Shown here: in pieces, positions 9,076 to 18,080 of the stretch
Numbering within the stretch: position 1 is the stretch's first letter
How the letters are laid out: every line of letters begins with the position of its first letter
Source: DASSBR01 sp035708085
GTDB lineage: Bacteria; Pseudomonadota; Gammaproteobacteria; Natronospirales; DASSBR01
Direction: 5' to 3'
Assembly (NCBI GenBank): GCA_035708085.1
Contig: DASSTE010000074.1
Span: 68,001 to 132,000 of the forward strand
Length of the DNA stretch: 64,000 nt
The notes under the pieces: generated by a model
What the model saw: only the letters and a program-made list of their open reading frames with translations
The model's database searches: none
What the model was told of the DNA's origin: nothing
Program-made: the position numbers and the translations under genes

Positions 9076-10437
9076 GTGAGTCGGCAATGTTTTCGCCGCA
9101 CGCTGGGGCTCCTGCCGGCGACCGCGATCAACATGACGCAGATGTGCGGCATCGGGCCGTTCATCACGATACCGATCATGGTCGCCACAATGGGCGGCCC
9201 GCAGGCGATGATCGGCTGGATTGCGGGCGCCGTGCTGGCGATGGCGGATGGCCTGGTCTGGGCGGAACTCGGCGCGGCGCTGCCCGGTGCCGGCGGTAGC
9301 TATCTTTATCTGCGCGAGGCGTTCGAGCATCGCACCGGCAAGCTGATGCCGTTCCTGTTCATCTGGACGGCGATGCTCACGATTCCGCTGATCATGGCGA
9401 CCGGCGTGATCGGCCTGGTGCAGTACCTCGGCTTCTTTTTCCCGCACCTCGGCTGGTGGGCGCAACGCGCGATCGGCGTAGGCGTGACGGCGCTGGTCGT
9501 GCTCGCGCTGTACCGGCGCATCGAGTCGATCCGCTGGATTACGACCGGCCTCTGGGTGATCATGCTTGCGAGCGTCACGCTCGTGATCGCCGCCTGCTTC
9601 AGCCATTTCGATCCACATCTCGCATTCAACTTCACGGGTGGCGGCGCGGGTTTTCTCACCGGGCTCGGCAGCGGCCTGATCATCGCCGTCTACGACTACC
9701 TCGGCTATTACACCAGCGCGTACATGGGCGACGAACTGCGCGACCCGGGGCGCGTCATGCCGCGCTCGATCGTCATCGCGATCGTGGCCATCATGGCGCT
9801 CTACCTCGCGCTTAACATCGGCGTGCTGGGCGTGGTCCCGTGGCAGACCGTCGCGCATGCGTCGTCGATCGGCTCACTGGTGCTGGAGCGAACCTGGGGC
9901 TATACGGCGGCAGCGATCGTGACTGTGCTGATCCTGGTGACCGCTTTCGCGTCAGTCTTTGCAGGATTGCTGGGTGGTTCGCGGGTGCCGTTTTACGCCG
10001 CTCGCGATCAGGTCTTCTTCAAGGCATTCGGCCACCTGCACAACCGCCACGACTTTCCGCACGTCGCGTTGCTCGCGATGGGAGCAGTGACCGCCGTCGG
10101 CTCGTTCTTCGATCTCACCGAAGTCATCAATATGCTGCTGGCGGCGTCGGTGCTGGTGCAGTCGCTTGCGCAAATCGCGGCATTGATCGTCTTGCGGCGC
10201 CGCCGCCCGGATTTGCACCGCCCGTACCGGCAATGGCTATACCCGCTGCCGTGCGTCATCGCCGCGGTCGGGTGGAGCTTCGTCTACTTTTCCGCGACGT
10301 CACTGTCGCTGCTCCTGTCCGGCATCTGGATTTTTGCCGGGATCGTTGCGTTTCTCGCGTGGGCGAAGGTCAACAGGGCGTGGCCGTTTGGTGCTATCGG
10401 CGTCGGTTCACGCGGCATTACGGGGGCGGCGGACTAG
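9076..10437 (+). CDS. APC-superfamily amino-acid permease
   Basis: 453-residue inner-membrane protein with about 12 hydrophobic segments. The N-terminus has the conserved APC first-helix region (TQMCGIGPFITIPIM) and GAGGSYLYLREAF in the next part. The start is GTG at 9076, 24 nt after the YkuD gene, with a weak ribosome-binding site, so the start is less sure than the frame. Last gene of the operon led by the TonB receptor at 3777; it would carry released amino acids or small peptides across the inner membrane. Its stop overlaps that of the convergent esterase gene. Confidence 0.85.
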   Translation: MSRQCFRRTLGLLPATAINMTQMCGIGPFITIPIMVATMGGPQAMIGWIAGAVLAMADGLVWAELGAALPGAGGSYLYLREAFEHRTGKLMPFLFIWTAMLTIPLIMATGVIGLVQYLGFFFPHLGWWAQRAIGVGVTALVVLALYRRIESIRWITTGLWVIMLASVTLVIAACFSHFDPHLAFNFTGGGAGFLTGLGSGLIIAVYDYLGYYTSAYMGDELRDPGRVMPRSIVIAIVAIMALYLALNIGVLGVVPWQTVAHASSIGSLVLERTWGYTAAAIVTVLILVTAFASVFAGLLGGSRVPFYAARDQVFFKAFGHLHNRHDFPHVALLAMGAVTAVGSFFDLTEVINMLLAASVLVQSLAQIAALIVLRRRRPDLHRPYRQWLYPLPCVIAAVGWSFVYFSATSLSLLLSGIWIFAGIVAFLAWAKVNRAWPFGAIGVGSRGITGAAD

Positions 10438-11555
10438 CCGCTTCTTGTCATACCAGCCTTCGCTGGTATGACGGAAAACGGAAAACTGAAGCTTTCAATT
10501 TTTTCGATCAGCATCTGCGCCATGGCTTGTTGTTCCGCGGCGTTCGGATGTCCCGGCGTCCTTTTGTATGGGACGATAAGCGGGTAAACGCCGTTATCGC
10601 CGTCGGCTCTCATGCGTCGCACGGCCGCCTTGACGTAGCCGGCCCACGGCGAGCCGGGCTTCGTGATGTCCATATCGCCCAGCATGCAGATAAAAATCGC
10701 GTGGGGGTAGTGGCTCCGCAGCGATTCGACGAAGCTCATGTATGCGCTGATGATCTGTTCCTTCGATGGCGGGTGCTTCTCGCGGGGCAACAGCCAGGAA
10801 TCGTTCTGGAGCAGGTTGATGACGACGATGTCCGGCGTCCACTTCGAGAAATTCCAGTGGCTTGCCGGGTCGCGGGGGTTCAGGCGAGCATACATGCTTG
10901 GCATCGTCAGTGGGAACCAGCTCTTCAGGATGCCGATGCCGCTCAGCGAGATGCTGCGGTAGTCGGCATGAAAATGACGTGCGGTGATGGCGGCATAGGA
11001 CAGGTAGCTGTCCATCGTGGCCGGATTGGCATTGTGATGGCGCGTGGTGTCGAGCACGCCGTAGCCCGAGGTGATCGAGTCGCCATAAAACTCGATGGCG
11101 AGAGGATGCCGGACCGATGGGCGAAATACCGACGCGTGCGGCCCGATCTCGATGCCATCGAACTCGCTTACCGAATACGTCGGGTCCACGCGGCGAAGAA
11201 TTTTCGCCGTGTGGCGCGCGCCTGTCAGATGTCGGGCAACGATGTAGGTATGCCGCCCCTTGCGGCAATGAATGACGTGCCGGTGCACGCCGTCGCCGTC
11301 GATAATGACATCGAAATAGTTGTCGCCGGCAGCATTGTCCAGCACGACCGCTAGGGTGCTGCCGGTAAAGCCGATGGTCGCGGCGTCGCCGGCCCAGTAG
11401 AACCGCGGCGCCTGGCGGTTCGAGAAGTCGATGCGCCCCGCATAGGCGAAATCCGGATTGTCGGCCTTGATAAAGCGTGTGCCGGCCGCAGCGTGTGCGG
11501 CCAGCGCCACCGCGCCCAGCGCAACCAGAAGGCGGAGCCGGTTGCGCGGGCGCAT
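10434..11555 (-). CDS. SGNH-fold carbohydrate esterase, CE2-like (secreted)
   Basis: 373 residues. The signal peptide is followed by a beta-rich N-terminal domain (FYWAGDAATIGFTGSTL) and an SGNH hydrolase domain starting with FYGDSITSGYG, with NLLQNDSW as the later block. This arrangement matches CE2 acetyl esterases, which remove acetyl groups from sugars. The start ATG at 11555 shares one base with the permease stop (TAATG), so the two are co-transcribed. The last residues (VIPAKAGMT) are translated from the hairpin at 10447-10472 and are probably a late extension. Function on O-acetylated glycan is inference. Confidence 0.8.
   Translation of the reverse strand: MRPRNRLRLLVALGAVALAAHAAAGTRFIKADNPDFAYAGRIDFSNRQAPRFYWAGDAATIGFTGSTLAVVLDNAAGDNYFDVIIDGDGVHRHVIHCRKGRHTYIVARHLTGARHTAKILRRVDPTYSVSEFDGIEIGPHASVFRPSVRHPLAIEFYGDSITSGYGVLDTTRHHNANPATMDSYLSYAAITARHFHADYRSISLSGIGILKSWFPLTMPSMYARLNPRDPASHWNFSKWTPDIVVINLLQNDSWLLPREKHPPSKEQIISAYMSFVESLRSHYPHAIFICMLGDMDITKPGSPWAGYVKAAVRRMRADGDNGVYPLIVPYKRTPGHPNAAEQQAMAQMLIEKIESFSFPFSVIPAKAGMTRSG
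10447..10472. terminator. Perfect hairpin at a convergent gene junction
   Basis: GTCATACCAGC and GCTGGTATGAC form an 11-bp perfect stem around CTTC. It lies just after the permease stop and inside the last codons of the convergent esterase gene. It lacks a clear T-run, so it may act as a transcript end protector rather than a strict intrinsic terminator. It resembles the widespread hairpin that encodes VIPAKAGMT-like tails. Confidence 0.5.
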
Positions 11556-12907
11556 TACGCGGACGTTCGGCGCGTGAAGTAAATCCAGATGAAATATATG
11601 GGTATACCGACCAGCGTGATGCCGAGGCTGAGGGCGGCCGACGCAGTCTGCGTCACCAGTGCGTTGGCGATGACCGCCAGCGTCGCGACGAAGAACAGTG
11701 CCGGAATCACCGGATAACCGAATGCCTTGTACGTCCGCTTGAGGTCGGGGCGCTTTTTGCGCAGCCACCAGACGCCGGCGACGCAAAGCGCCAGGAACGG
11801 CCAGACGCCCAGCACGTAAGCCTCGGTCAGCTCCTGGAAGTCACGCAGCATGACGTAGCAGGCTGCCAGCACCGTCGAGAAGGCAATTGCGACGTAGGGG
11901 GTTCCGAAACGCGGATGCACCTTGCCGATGACGCTGAAAAACAGCCTGTCCTCGGCCATCGCGAAATACACGCGCGAGCCGGACATCATGTTGCCGTTGA
12001 GCGAACCGAAGGTGGAGAGCATCACCAGTGCCGCGATCACTGCGCCGCCGGCGCGCCCGACCACGGCGATCATCGCATCGGCGGCCACTGACTTCGATTG
12101 CGCCACCTGTGGCACCGTCAGCGCGTCGAGATAGGCGGCGTTGGTAATCAGGTAGGCCGCGATTACGATCAGCGTGCCGGCGACCAGCGCGATCGGCATG
12201 TTGCGCTCGGGGCGGCGAATCTCGCCGGCGATCAGCGTCAGGTTCTGCCAGCCGTCATAGGCCCACAGCACCGCGATCAGCGCGACGCCCCAGCCGGCGG
12301 TGGAGGTGTGCGTGATCAGCGTCGGCTGCGTATATGCGCCGCCACTACTGCTGAGCGCGAAGATCACGATACTCAATGCAACCAGCGCGAGCAGCTTGCC
12401 GGCGGTGGAGATGTTCTGAATGGCGGCGCCCAACGCCACCGAACGATATTGGGCGGCGCCCACGATTAATATGATCAGCGCTGCGACTGCATGCGTCGCC
12501 GTCAGCGACATCGGCACCACGCTCGCGAGATATTCGGCGAAAACCAGCGCCAGCGCCGCCCAGGCGATCGGCTCGGTCAGCAGCCACATCCAGCCGAACA
12601 AAAAGGCCAGCGGCCGGCCGTACACCTCGCGCAGATACACATATATACCGCCGGTGCCGGGGTAGAGTGCAGACAGCTCCGCGATTGACAGCGAGCCGAA
12701 CAACGCGATCGCGCCACCCACAACCCAGACGGCGGCGATACCGCTGAGGCTCCCGGTATTGAGCGCAACAACGGACGGCACCCGGAAGATGCCGCTGCCG
12801 ATCACGCCACCGACGAGAATCGCGATTGCGGCGCCGAGACCAAGGCGGCGGGACAACTGGCGCGGCGCCGCCGCGGCTTGAGTTATCGATTGTGGCTGAG
12901 CTGACAA
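11555..12907 (-). CDS. APC-superfamily amino-acid permease, LAT-like
   Basis: 450-residue, about 12-helix inner-membrane transporter. The family's helix-1 motif is clear (VGGVIGSGIFRVPS), followed by ALYPGTGGIYVYLREVYG. The start appears to be TTG at 12907, preceded by GAGGT about 8 nt upstream; no nearby ATG fits. It heads a two-gene unit with the CE2-like esterase. It is not closely similar to the other permease in this island, so the two probably have different amino-acid preferences. Confidence 0.85.
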   Translation of the reverse strand: MSAQPQSITQAAAAPRQLSRRLGLGAAIAILVGGVIGSGIFRVPSVVALNTGSLSGIAAVWVVGGAIALFGSLSIAELSALYPGTGGIYVYLREVYGRPLAFLFGWMWLLTEPIAWAALALVFAEYLASVVPMSLTATHAVAALIILIVGAAQYRSVALGAAIQNISTAGKLLALVALSIVIFALSSSGGAYTQPTLITHTSTAGWGVALIAVLWAYDGWQNLTLIAGEIRRPERNMPIALVAGTLIVIAAYLITNAAYLDALTVPQVAQSKSVAADAMIAVVGRAGGAVIAALVMLSTFGSLNGNMMSGSRVYFAMAEDRLFFSVIGKVHPRFGTPYVAIAFSTVLAACYVMLRDFQELTEAYVLGVWPFLALCVAGVWWLRKKRPDLKRTYKAFGYPVIPALFFVATLAVIANALVTQTASAALSLGITLVGIPIYFIWIYFTRRTSA

Positions 12908-13135
12908 AGGCCTGACCTCATCTGATCAAAAACAGCGTTCCGGCAGCCTATGTGTAAACGGGGCAGGTGGCAAGTCCATAGCCATAAAGCATCCCCTATT
13001 GCTTTTTTCGCATTGGTTTTGTGCGGCGCGATTTGCTACATATTGCGCACGTTTTTTTACGGACCGGTGCGTGCTCCCGGCGGTCCCCCCGCCTCTCCAT
13101 ACCGCCGTGGGCGCGCACCGTTTCGTTTTGAGTCC

Positions 13136-13152
13136 TATAGCCGACGGGTATA
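13136..13152. promoter_or_regulatory. Operator C: TATAGCC-GAC-GGGTATA
   Basis: Same palindrome as operator A with one mismatch in the right arm. The element 15 bp to the right is CGTCA rather than GGCGA, but the distance to the predicted -35 (21 bp) is unchanged. Confidence 0.7.
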
Positions 13153-13172
13153 CCCTATGGCGATTTTCGTCA

Positions 13173-13200
13173 TCCACTTTGCCTGCAGCTGGCCTATTAT
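13173..13200 (+). promoter_or_regulatory. Predicted promoter of the second TonB operon
   Basis: -35 TCCACT 13173-13178, 16-bp spacer, -10 TATTAT 13195-13200. The start would be near 13207, with operator C centred at about -63. The weak -35 and good -10 suggest dependence on an activator. Confidence 0.6.
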
Positions 13201-13356
13201 CGGGCAATAGGCGGTTGGCAAAAATGTATCAAAACCAGCCAGCGCAGGAAAAAGCGTTTATACACAAAGGGTTGTCGAGCGGCGCTCTGTGGGCCATGCG
13301 CAACAGAGCTGGGTTAAATACGCAGGTTTTCGCATCTGTTGTTGAGGAGAAAAGAA

Positions 13357-16300
13357 ATGAAGGGTCGATCTGGATTAAACCGAGCCACACGATACGCGCT
13401 CGCGGGTCTTGTCACCGCGGCGCTGGCCGCGCCGGCATGGGCGGCCAATGGCGCTTCAAACCAAAGCCCGGACAGCGCGGCCGCAGAGTGCCAAGCTAAT
13501 AACAATAACGCTGAGTGCCAGAACCTGGGCACGATCTCGGTAACCGGCTCGCACATCAAGGGTAGCAGCATGGCTACCACGCAGCCGATTCTGCGGATTA
13601 CGCATCAGCAGATTGAGGACACCGGCATCAAGAACCTCGGTGAACTGCTGGATCAGTTGCCATCAGTGGGTTTCGTTGAAGGACTGGCCTCGGGTTCCTT
13701 CTACGGCAGCGGCGCCGAGCGCATCGATCTGCGCTACCTGGGCAGTAACCGTTTGCTGGTATTGTTAAACGGTCACCGCCTGGTGGCCCAGTTCGGCGGC
13801 TCCGCCGATTTGACGCAGATTCCGACTTCCATCATTGATCACATTGAAATCCTGCAGGATGGCGCCTCGGCAGTATACGGTTCCGACGCGATCGCGGGCG
13901 TGATCAATATCATCACCAAGAAGAATATCAACGGCGGCAGCGTCACCGCCTATTACGGCATTTCCAACGGCGTCAAGAGCGGCAAGTGGGACGGCCAGAC
14001 GCAGCACTACAACGCGACGATCGGCAAGTCCGGCGACTGGGGTGATTTCCTCTTCAGCGCCTCGTATCTCAAGGGCAACGCGATCCCCGCCGGCGACCGC
14101 GAATTTTCGGGCATAAACCCGATCCTCAAGAATACGCGCGGCAGCGTTGCCACCCCTGAAGGCACGTACTTCTTCTATGCGCCGACCAACGGCGATCCGA
14201 CGAAGCCCGGCAACGTGCCGGCGCCTTATACCGGTCTGACGGCCGCGGAATGTCCGGACGCCCAGGTTACAGTCGGTAATTCGACGTACTACATTCCAAG
14301 CTGCGCCCTGGCCAAGACGCCGCGCACGGCGGGCACGAGCGGGGCTGACTTTCACCGCTTCACCGACGCCGATCGCTATATCGGCGGTCCCCTTGAAATT
14401 CCGATTACGATTAATCAGAACGTCAAGAATTTCTATACCGAAGGCAGCTACAACCTGACGCCGTCGATCTCGATCAATGCCAGCGCTCTGTACAATCGTC
14501 GCCAATCCATCGGGCCGCGCGATCCGGATCTCGTATTCTGGACGCGGTCGGGCTTTGATATTCTGCCGGGCCAGAACGGCAACCCGTTCGGCTTCGAACT
14601 GGCCAGCTCTAAGCCGGTTCAAGTTGCCACGGCGCCTGACGGCACGCCAGTCAAGATTCCGACGTGGCAGGCAGGTTACCGCAGCACCACCGAACTGGGC
14701 CGACGGATTCGTCAGTTTGACGCGCAAACCGGCCGGTTTTCAGGGGGCTTGAACGGTTACTTCAACACTGGCCGAATCGTCTGGGACTGGGACGCGAACT
14801 ACCTCTATTCGAGCTACACCGTCAATTCTGCGGAAGACAACCTCAGCAACAATCTGGGGCTCAGTCTGGCGACCTCGCCGCTTTGTCCGCAAATCGCCGG
14901 CTGCGTGCCGCTGCGCCTCTTCGGTGGCCAGGGTGTCAATGGCAAAGGCTCCTGGACCAAGGCGATGGTCGACTACGTCAACGTCAGTCATGCCATTTTC
15001 GACATCATCGAAAAGGATTACCGGTCCACTCAGGCCAACATCTCCACGAGCAACCTGGTGGACTTGCCGGCGGGCGGACTTGGCTTTGCCGTCGGCTATC
15101 AGCATCGCAACATCTCCGGCAGCGATACGCCCGGCCAATCGTTCCGTGAGGTCAGCCGGCGCAGTTCCGTTGCGTCGACCAAGCTGGCCGGTCAGTACAA
15201 TGTCGATGCGTACTACGCGGAAGTGAACGTACCGATCCTGGCGCATATGACGGGTGCCGATTATCTCGGCGTGGACCTCGCGAGTCGCTACTCCGACTAC
15301 AGCACTTTCGGCAGCACCACCAATTCGCGCGTCGGCTTCAAGTATCAGCCGATTGAGGACCTCGCGTTCCGCGGCGGCTATTCGCAAGGCTTCCGTGCGG
15401 CCGATCTTTCCGCACTGTTTTCACCCCGGAGCACGGGTTTCCCGTACTACACTGACCCTTGCAGCAACTATGATGCGCCCGGCAATTCCGCCGAACTCAA
15501 GGCAAACTGCAAGGCAGCGGGTGTGCCTGGTGGTCCGAACGGCTACGTCCAGACTCAATCGCAGACCACCGGCATCTACTCGGGCAACACGAATCTGAAG
15601 CCGGAGACCTCGGTCTCGAAGACACTCGGCTTTGTCTACAGTCCGACGTATCTGCCGGGCTTCAACCTCAGCCTCGATTATTACCACATCGACCTGACGC
15701 AGAAGATCGCATCCTTCGGTGCGACCTCGATCCTGCGCTTCTGCTATGAGCAAAGCATTCAGCAGTTCTGCGACCTGGTTACCCGGAGCTCCGCTGGCCA
15801 GGTTACCGAGATTCGCATTCGCGATGTGAACATCGGCGAATCGAAGACCGCCGGCTATGATCTCGGCATCAGCTACGATCTGCCACCGATGTCATTTGGC
15901 CAGTTTGGTGTGGACCTCAATGCCACGCATGTCAACTTCTTCAAGAACTACAGTCCGCAGCCTGACGGATCGGTCGTGGTGAACAGCCTTGTCGGTGATC
16001 TGGACGAAGGCACGGTGCCGGAATGGAAGGCACGGCTCAACCTCGATTACACCTTCGGGCCGTGGCACGCCGCAATCATCGGTCATTACTTCAGCGACTT
16101 CACCGGTAGCTGTTCCGATGCCAAGAACGGCACGCCCATCAGTCTGACCGCTCTCGGTTTCTGCGACAACCCGAACACGGTGAACAACGCGTTGTCGACC
16201 GGCCACCGCGGTTCATTGGTCTATTGGGATTTGCACGTCGGTTATAACACGCCCTGGAACGTGGATCTGGCGCTGGGTATCAATAATATTACCGGCAAAC

Positions 16301-16398
16301 TTCCGGCCGGCACTTCTGACGGTTACGGCTACATATCCGAACTGGATTATGGTGTCTTCAGCCGTTACTACTACTTCCAGGTGACAGCCAAGTTCTAG
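13357..16398 (+). CDS. TonB-dependent receptor
   Basis: 1013-residue outer-membrane receptor. The signal peptide ends near AAPAWA. The plug contains IEDTGIKNLGELLDQLPSV, ERIDLRYLGSNRLLVLLNG and DGASAVYGSDAIAGVINIIT, all typical, and the barrel ends in the aromatic terminus YYFQVTAKF. It lacks the extra N-terminal beta-sandwich of the first receptor, so the two are not recent duplicates. ATG 13357 follows TTGAGGAGAAAAGAA, a strong site. The next gene is another serine hydrolase, repeating the receptor-hydrolase pairing seen at 3777-8317. Confidence 0.92.
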   Translation: MKGRSGLNRATRYALAGLVTAALAAPAWAANGASNQSPDSAAAECQANNNNAECQNLGTISVTGSHIKGSSMATTQPILRITHQQIEDTGIKNLGELLDQLPSVGFVEGLASGSFYGSGAERIDLRYLGSNRLLVLLNGHRLVAQFGGSADLTQIPTSIIDHIEILQDGASAVYGSDAIAGVINIITKKNINGGSVTAYYGISNGVKSGKWDGQTQHYNATIGKSGDWGDFLFSASYLKGNAIPAGDREFSGINPILKNTRGSVATPEGTYFFYAPTNGDPTKPGNVPAPYTGLTAAECPDAQVTVGNSTYYIPSCALAKTPRTAGTSGADFHRFTDADRYIGGPLEIPITINQNVKNFYTEGSYNLTPSISINASALYNRRQSIGPRDPDLVFWTRSGFDILPGQNGNPFGFELASSKPVQVATAPDGTPVKIPTWQAGYRSTTELGRRIRQFDAQTGRFSGGLNGYFNTGRIVWDWDANYLYSSYTVNSAEDNLSNNLGLSLATSPLCPQIAGCVPLRLFGGQGVNGKGSWTKAMVDYVNVSHAIFDIIEKDYRSTQANISTSNLVDLPAGGLGFAVGYQHRNISGSDTPGQSFREVSRRSSVASTKLAGQYNVDAYYAEVNVPILAHMTGADYLGVDLASRYSDYSTFGSTTNSRVGFKYQPIEDLAFRGGYSQGFRAADLSALFSPRSTGFPYYTDPCSNYDAPGNSAELKANCKAAGVPGGPNGYVQTQSQTTGIYSGNTNLKPETSVSKTLGFVYSPTYLPGFNLSLDYYHIDLTQKIASFGATSILRFCYEQSIQQFCDLVTRSSAGQVTEIRIRDVNIGESKTAGYDLGISYDLPPMSFGQFGVDLNATHVNFFKNYSPQPDGSVVVNSLVGDLDEGTVPEWKARLNLDYTFGPWHAAIIGHYFSDFTGSCSDAKNGTPISLTALGFCDNPNTVNNALSTGHRGSLVYWDLHVGYNTPWNVDLALGINNITGKLPAGTSDGYGYISELDYGVFSRYYYFQVTAKF

Positions 16399-16420
16399 CT
16401 GCCGACATAACGGCAAGATG

Positions 16421-16457
16421 TTCCCGGCGGGCGCGACAACAGTCGCGTCCGCCGGAA
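16421..16457 (+). promoter_or_regulatory. Intra-operon hairpin between receptor and serine hydrolase
   Basis: TTCC-C-GGCGG-G-CGCGAC pairs with GTCGCG-T-CCGCC-GGAA around AACA, with one bulge and one G-T pair. No T-run follows, so it is better read as an mRNA-stabilising or attenuating structure that lowers expression of the downstream gene relative to the receptor. Confidence 0.5.
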
Positions 16458-16512
16458 ACCGTTAATCAGTCCACGCGGCGCAAGCCGCTCTTCTCAAGGA
16501 AGCTATCGAGTC

Positions 16513-18024
16513 ATGGGCACGACCGGTCGGCTCATCTTTTTGCTTGCGCTAGCCGCGTTCGCGGTTCCTTCGCAAGCAGATACGCCGACCCGGCTGCAAG
16601 GTCTCGATCATTACATCCTCAAATCGATGCGGGCCTGGCGGGTGCCCGGCCTGGCAATTGCCATCGTCAAGGACGGCCGGATCGTCAAGGAACAAGGCTA
16701 CGGCGAACGCGAGCTGGGCAAGCCGGCGAAAGTGGACAAGAACACGATTTTTGCCATTGCATCCAACAGCAAGGCTTTTACGACGGTCGCCCTGGGTACG
16801 CTGGTTGATTCCGGTGAACTCGGCTGGGACGACCACGTCACCAGGTATCTCCCGGACTTCGAGCTTTACAGCCCCTACGCGACGCGCGAAGTGACGGTTC
16901 GCGACCTGCTGACTCACCGCACCGGTTACTGCAACGGCGGCTTTCTCGAATACGGCACGAACAACACGCGCGCCGACATCATGCACAAGCTGCGGTTGCT
17001 CAAACCGCGCTACCCGTTCCGGGCGACGTTCTGCTACAGCAACATCATGGTGACGATGGCGGCGCAGATCATTCCCGCGATCACCGGAGAGCAGTGGCAC
17101 CAGGCGGTCCAAAAGCGCATCTTCAAGCCACTCGATATGGCGCACAGCGACACGCTGATGACGTTCAAGCCGCATGGCGACACCGCGGCGCCGCACAGCG
17201 AGGTCGACGGCAAAGTTCAGCCAATTCGCTGGTATTACGACGCCAACGACGCTCCGGCCGGAGGCGTCGTCTCCAGCGTCAGCGACATGGCGCACTGGCT
17301 TGAGATGCTGCTGAACGATGGCACGTGGCACGGTCGAGAGATCGTCAGCCCGGCAGTGATCCATGAAATGGAGACGCCGCAGATTGCGATACCGCCCGAC
17401 AGCTTCGAAGGCAGCCTGTTTGGCAGTTTCATTCCGCAGGCACATTCGCTGTCGTACGGTTTGACGCTGTTCATGAACGACTATCGCGGCTATCACATCG
17501 ACTGGCATTACGGCGAGACCGACGGCTTCCAGTCGGCGCTCGGCATGATCCCGAGCCTCCATCTGGGCGTTGTCGTGCTCAGCAATCGCGATGAAAACTG
17601 GCTGCCGGTGGCGTTGATGTACCGCGTGATCGATGCCTACATCGGCGCCCCGAACACCGACTGGAGCGCGCGGCTGCTGAAGATTACGCGGCAGCGCGGA
17701 GCAGCGGGGCAGGTCGACGCGTTGGCCAAGGCGCGGGTGCCGGACTCAAGGCCGCCGGTACCGCCCGCCGATTATGTCGGGGTTTACACCGATCCGTTAT
17801 ATGGGAAGGTGACGGTGTCGATGGAAGACGGCCACCTTGTTTTGCGCCGCGGCCGGCTGTTCGTGGGCGACCTGCAGCATTGGGATCACGACACGTTCCG
17901 TATTACGTGGCGCTATCACTACCTCGGGCATGGGTATGCCGAATTCCTGCTTAATCCGGCGGGTCAGGTGCATCGGTTGAAATTGATCGGTGTCGGCACT
18001 TACACGCGCCGGAAAACCCAGTGA
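16513..18024 (+). CDS. Class C beta-lactamase-fold serine hydrolase (exported)
   Basis: 503 residues with a signal peptide (cleavage near SQA-DTP). Catalytic motifs: S84-N-S-K87, a YSN in FCYSN, and WHYGETDGF in the third-motif position. A C-terminal beta domain (YVGVYTDPLYGKVTV) is of the type attached to D-aminopeptidase/esterase relatives. It lies 114 nt after the second TonB receptor, with a hairpin in between and no obvious promoter. A periplasmic hydrolase acting on the receptor's cargo is the simplest reading; a true beta-lactamase is less likely given the HYG motif and the added domain. Confidence 0.85.
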   Translation: MGTTGRLIFLLALAAFAVPSQADTPTRLQGLDHYILKSMRAWRVPGLAIAIVKDGRIVKEQGYGERELGKPAKVDKNTIFAIASNSKAFTTVALGTLVDSGELGWDDHVTRYLPDFELYSPYATREVTVRDLLTHRTGYCNGGFLEYGTNNTRADIMHKLRLLKPRYPFRATFCYSNIMVTMAAQIIPAITGEQWHQAVQKRIFKPLDMAHSDTLMTFKPHGDTAAPHSEVDGKVQPIRWYYDANDAPAGGVVSSVSDMAHWLEMLLNDGTWHGREIVSPAVIHEMETPQIAIPPDSFEGSLFGSFIPQAHSLSYGLTLFMNDYRGYHIDWHYGETDGFQSALGMIPSLHLGVVVLSNRDENWLPVALMYRVIDAYIGAPNTDWSARLLKITRQRGAAGQVDALAKARVPDSRPPVPPADYVGVYTDPLYGKVTVSMEDGHLVLRRGRLFVGDLQHWDHDTFRITWRYHYLGHGYAEFLLNPAGQVHRLKLIGVGTYTRRKTQ

Positions 18025-18080
18025 ACGATTTCGCCAACCCTTCTTGCTGGAATGACGGAGCGCCGGTATGGCGAAAGTCG

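Larger units (their letters stand above)
12908..13356. other. 449-bp divergent intergenic region
   Basis: No supported gene. It holds the start region of the LAT-like permease on the left, operator C and its promoter at 13136-13200, and a leader of about 150 nt before the second TonB receptor. Short frames here have no ribosome-binding site or recognisable product. Confidence 0.7.

Noticed and set aside
8347..9858. 503-residue minus-strand frame opposite the YkuD and permease genes
   Set aside because: Composition is a charged shadow of the opposite strand; both plus-strand genes have clear motifs.
6719..18024. The two serine hydrolases as antibiotic-resistance beta-lactamases
   Set aside because: Fold motifs fit, but the third motif is HTG/HYG, extra C-terminal domains are present and both are in uptake operons; a resistance call is not supported.
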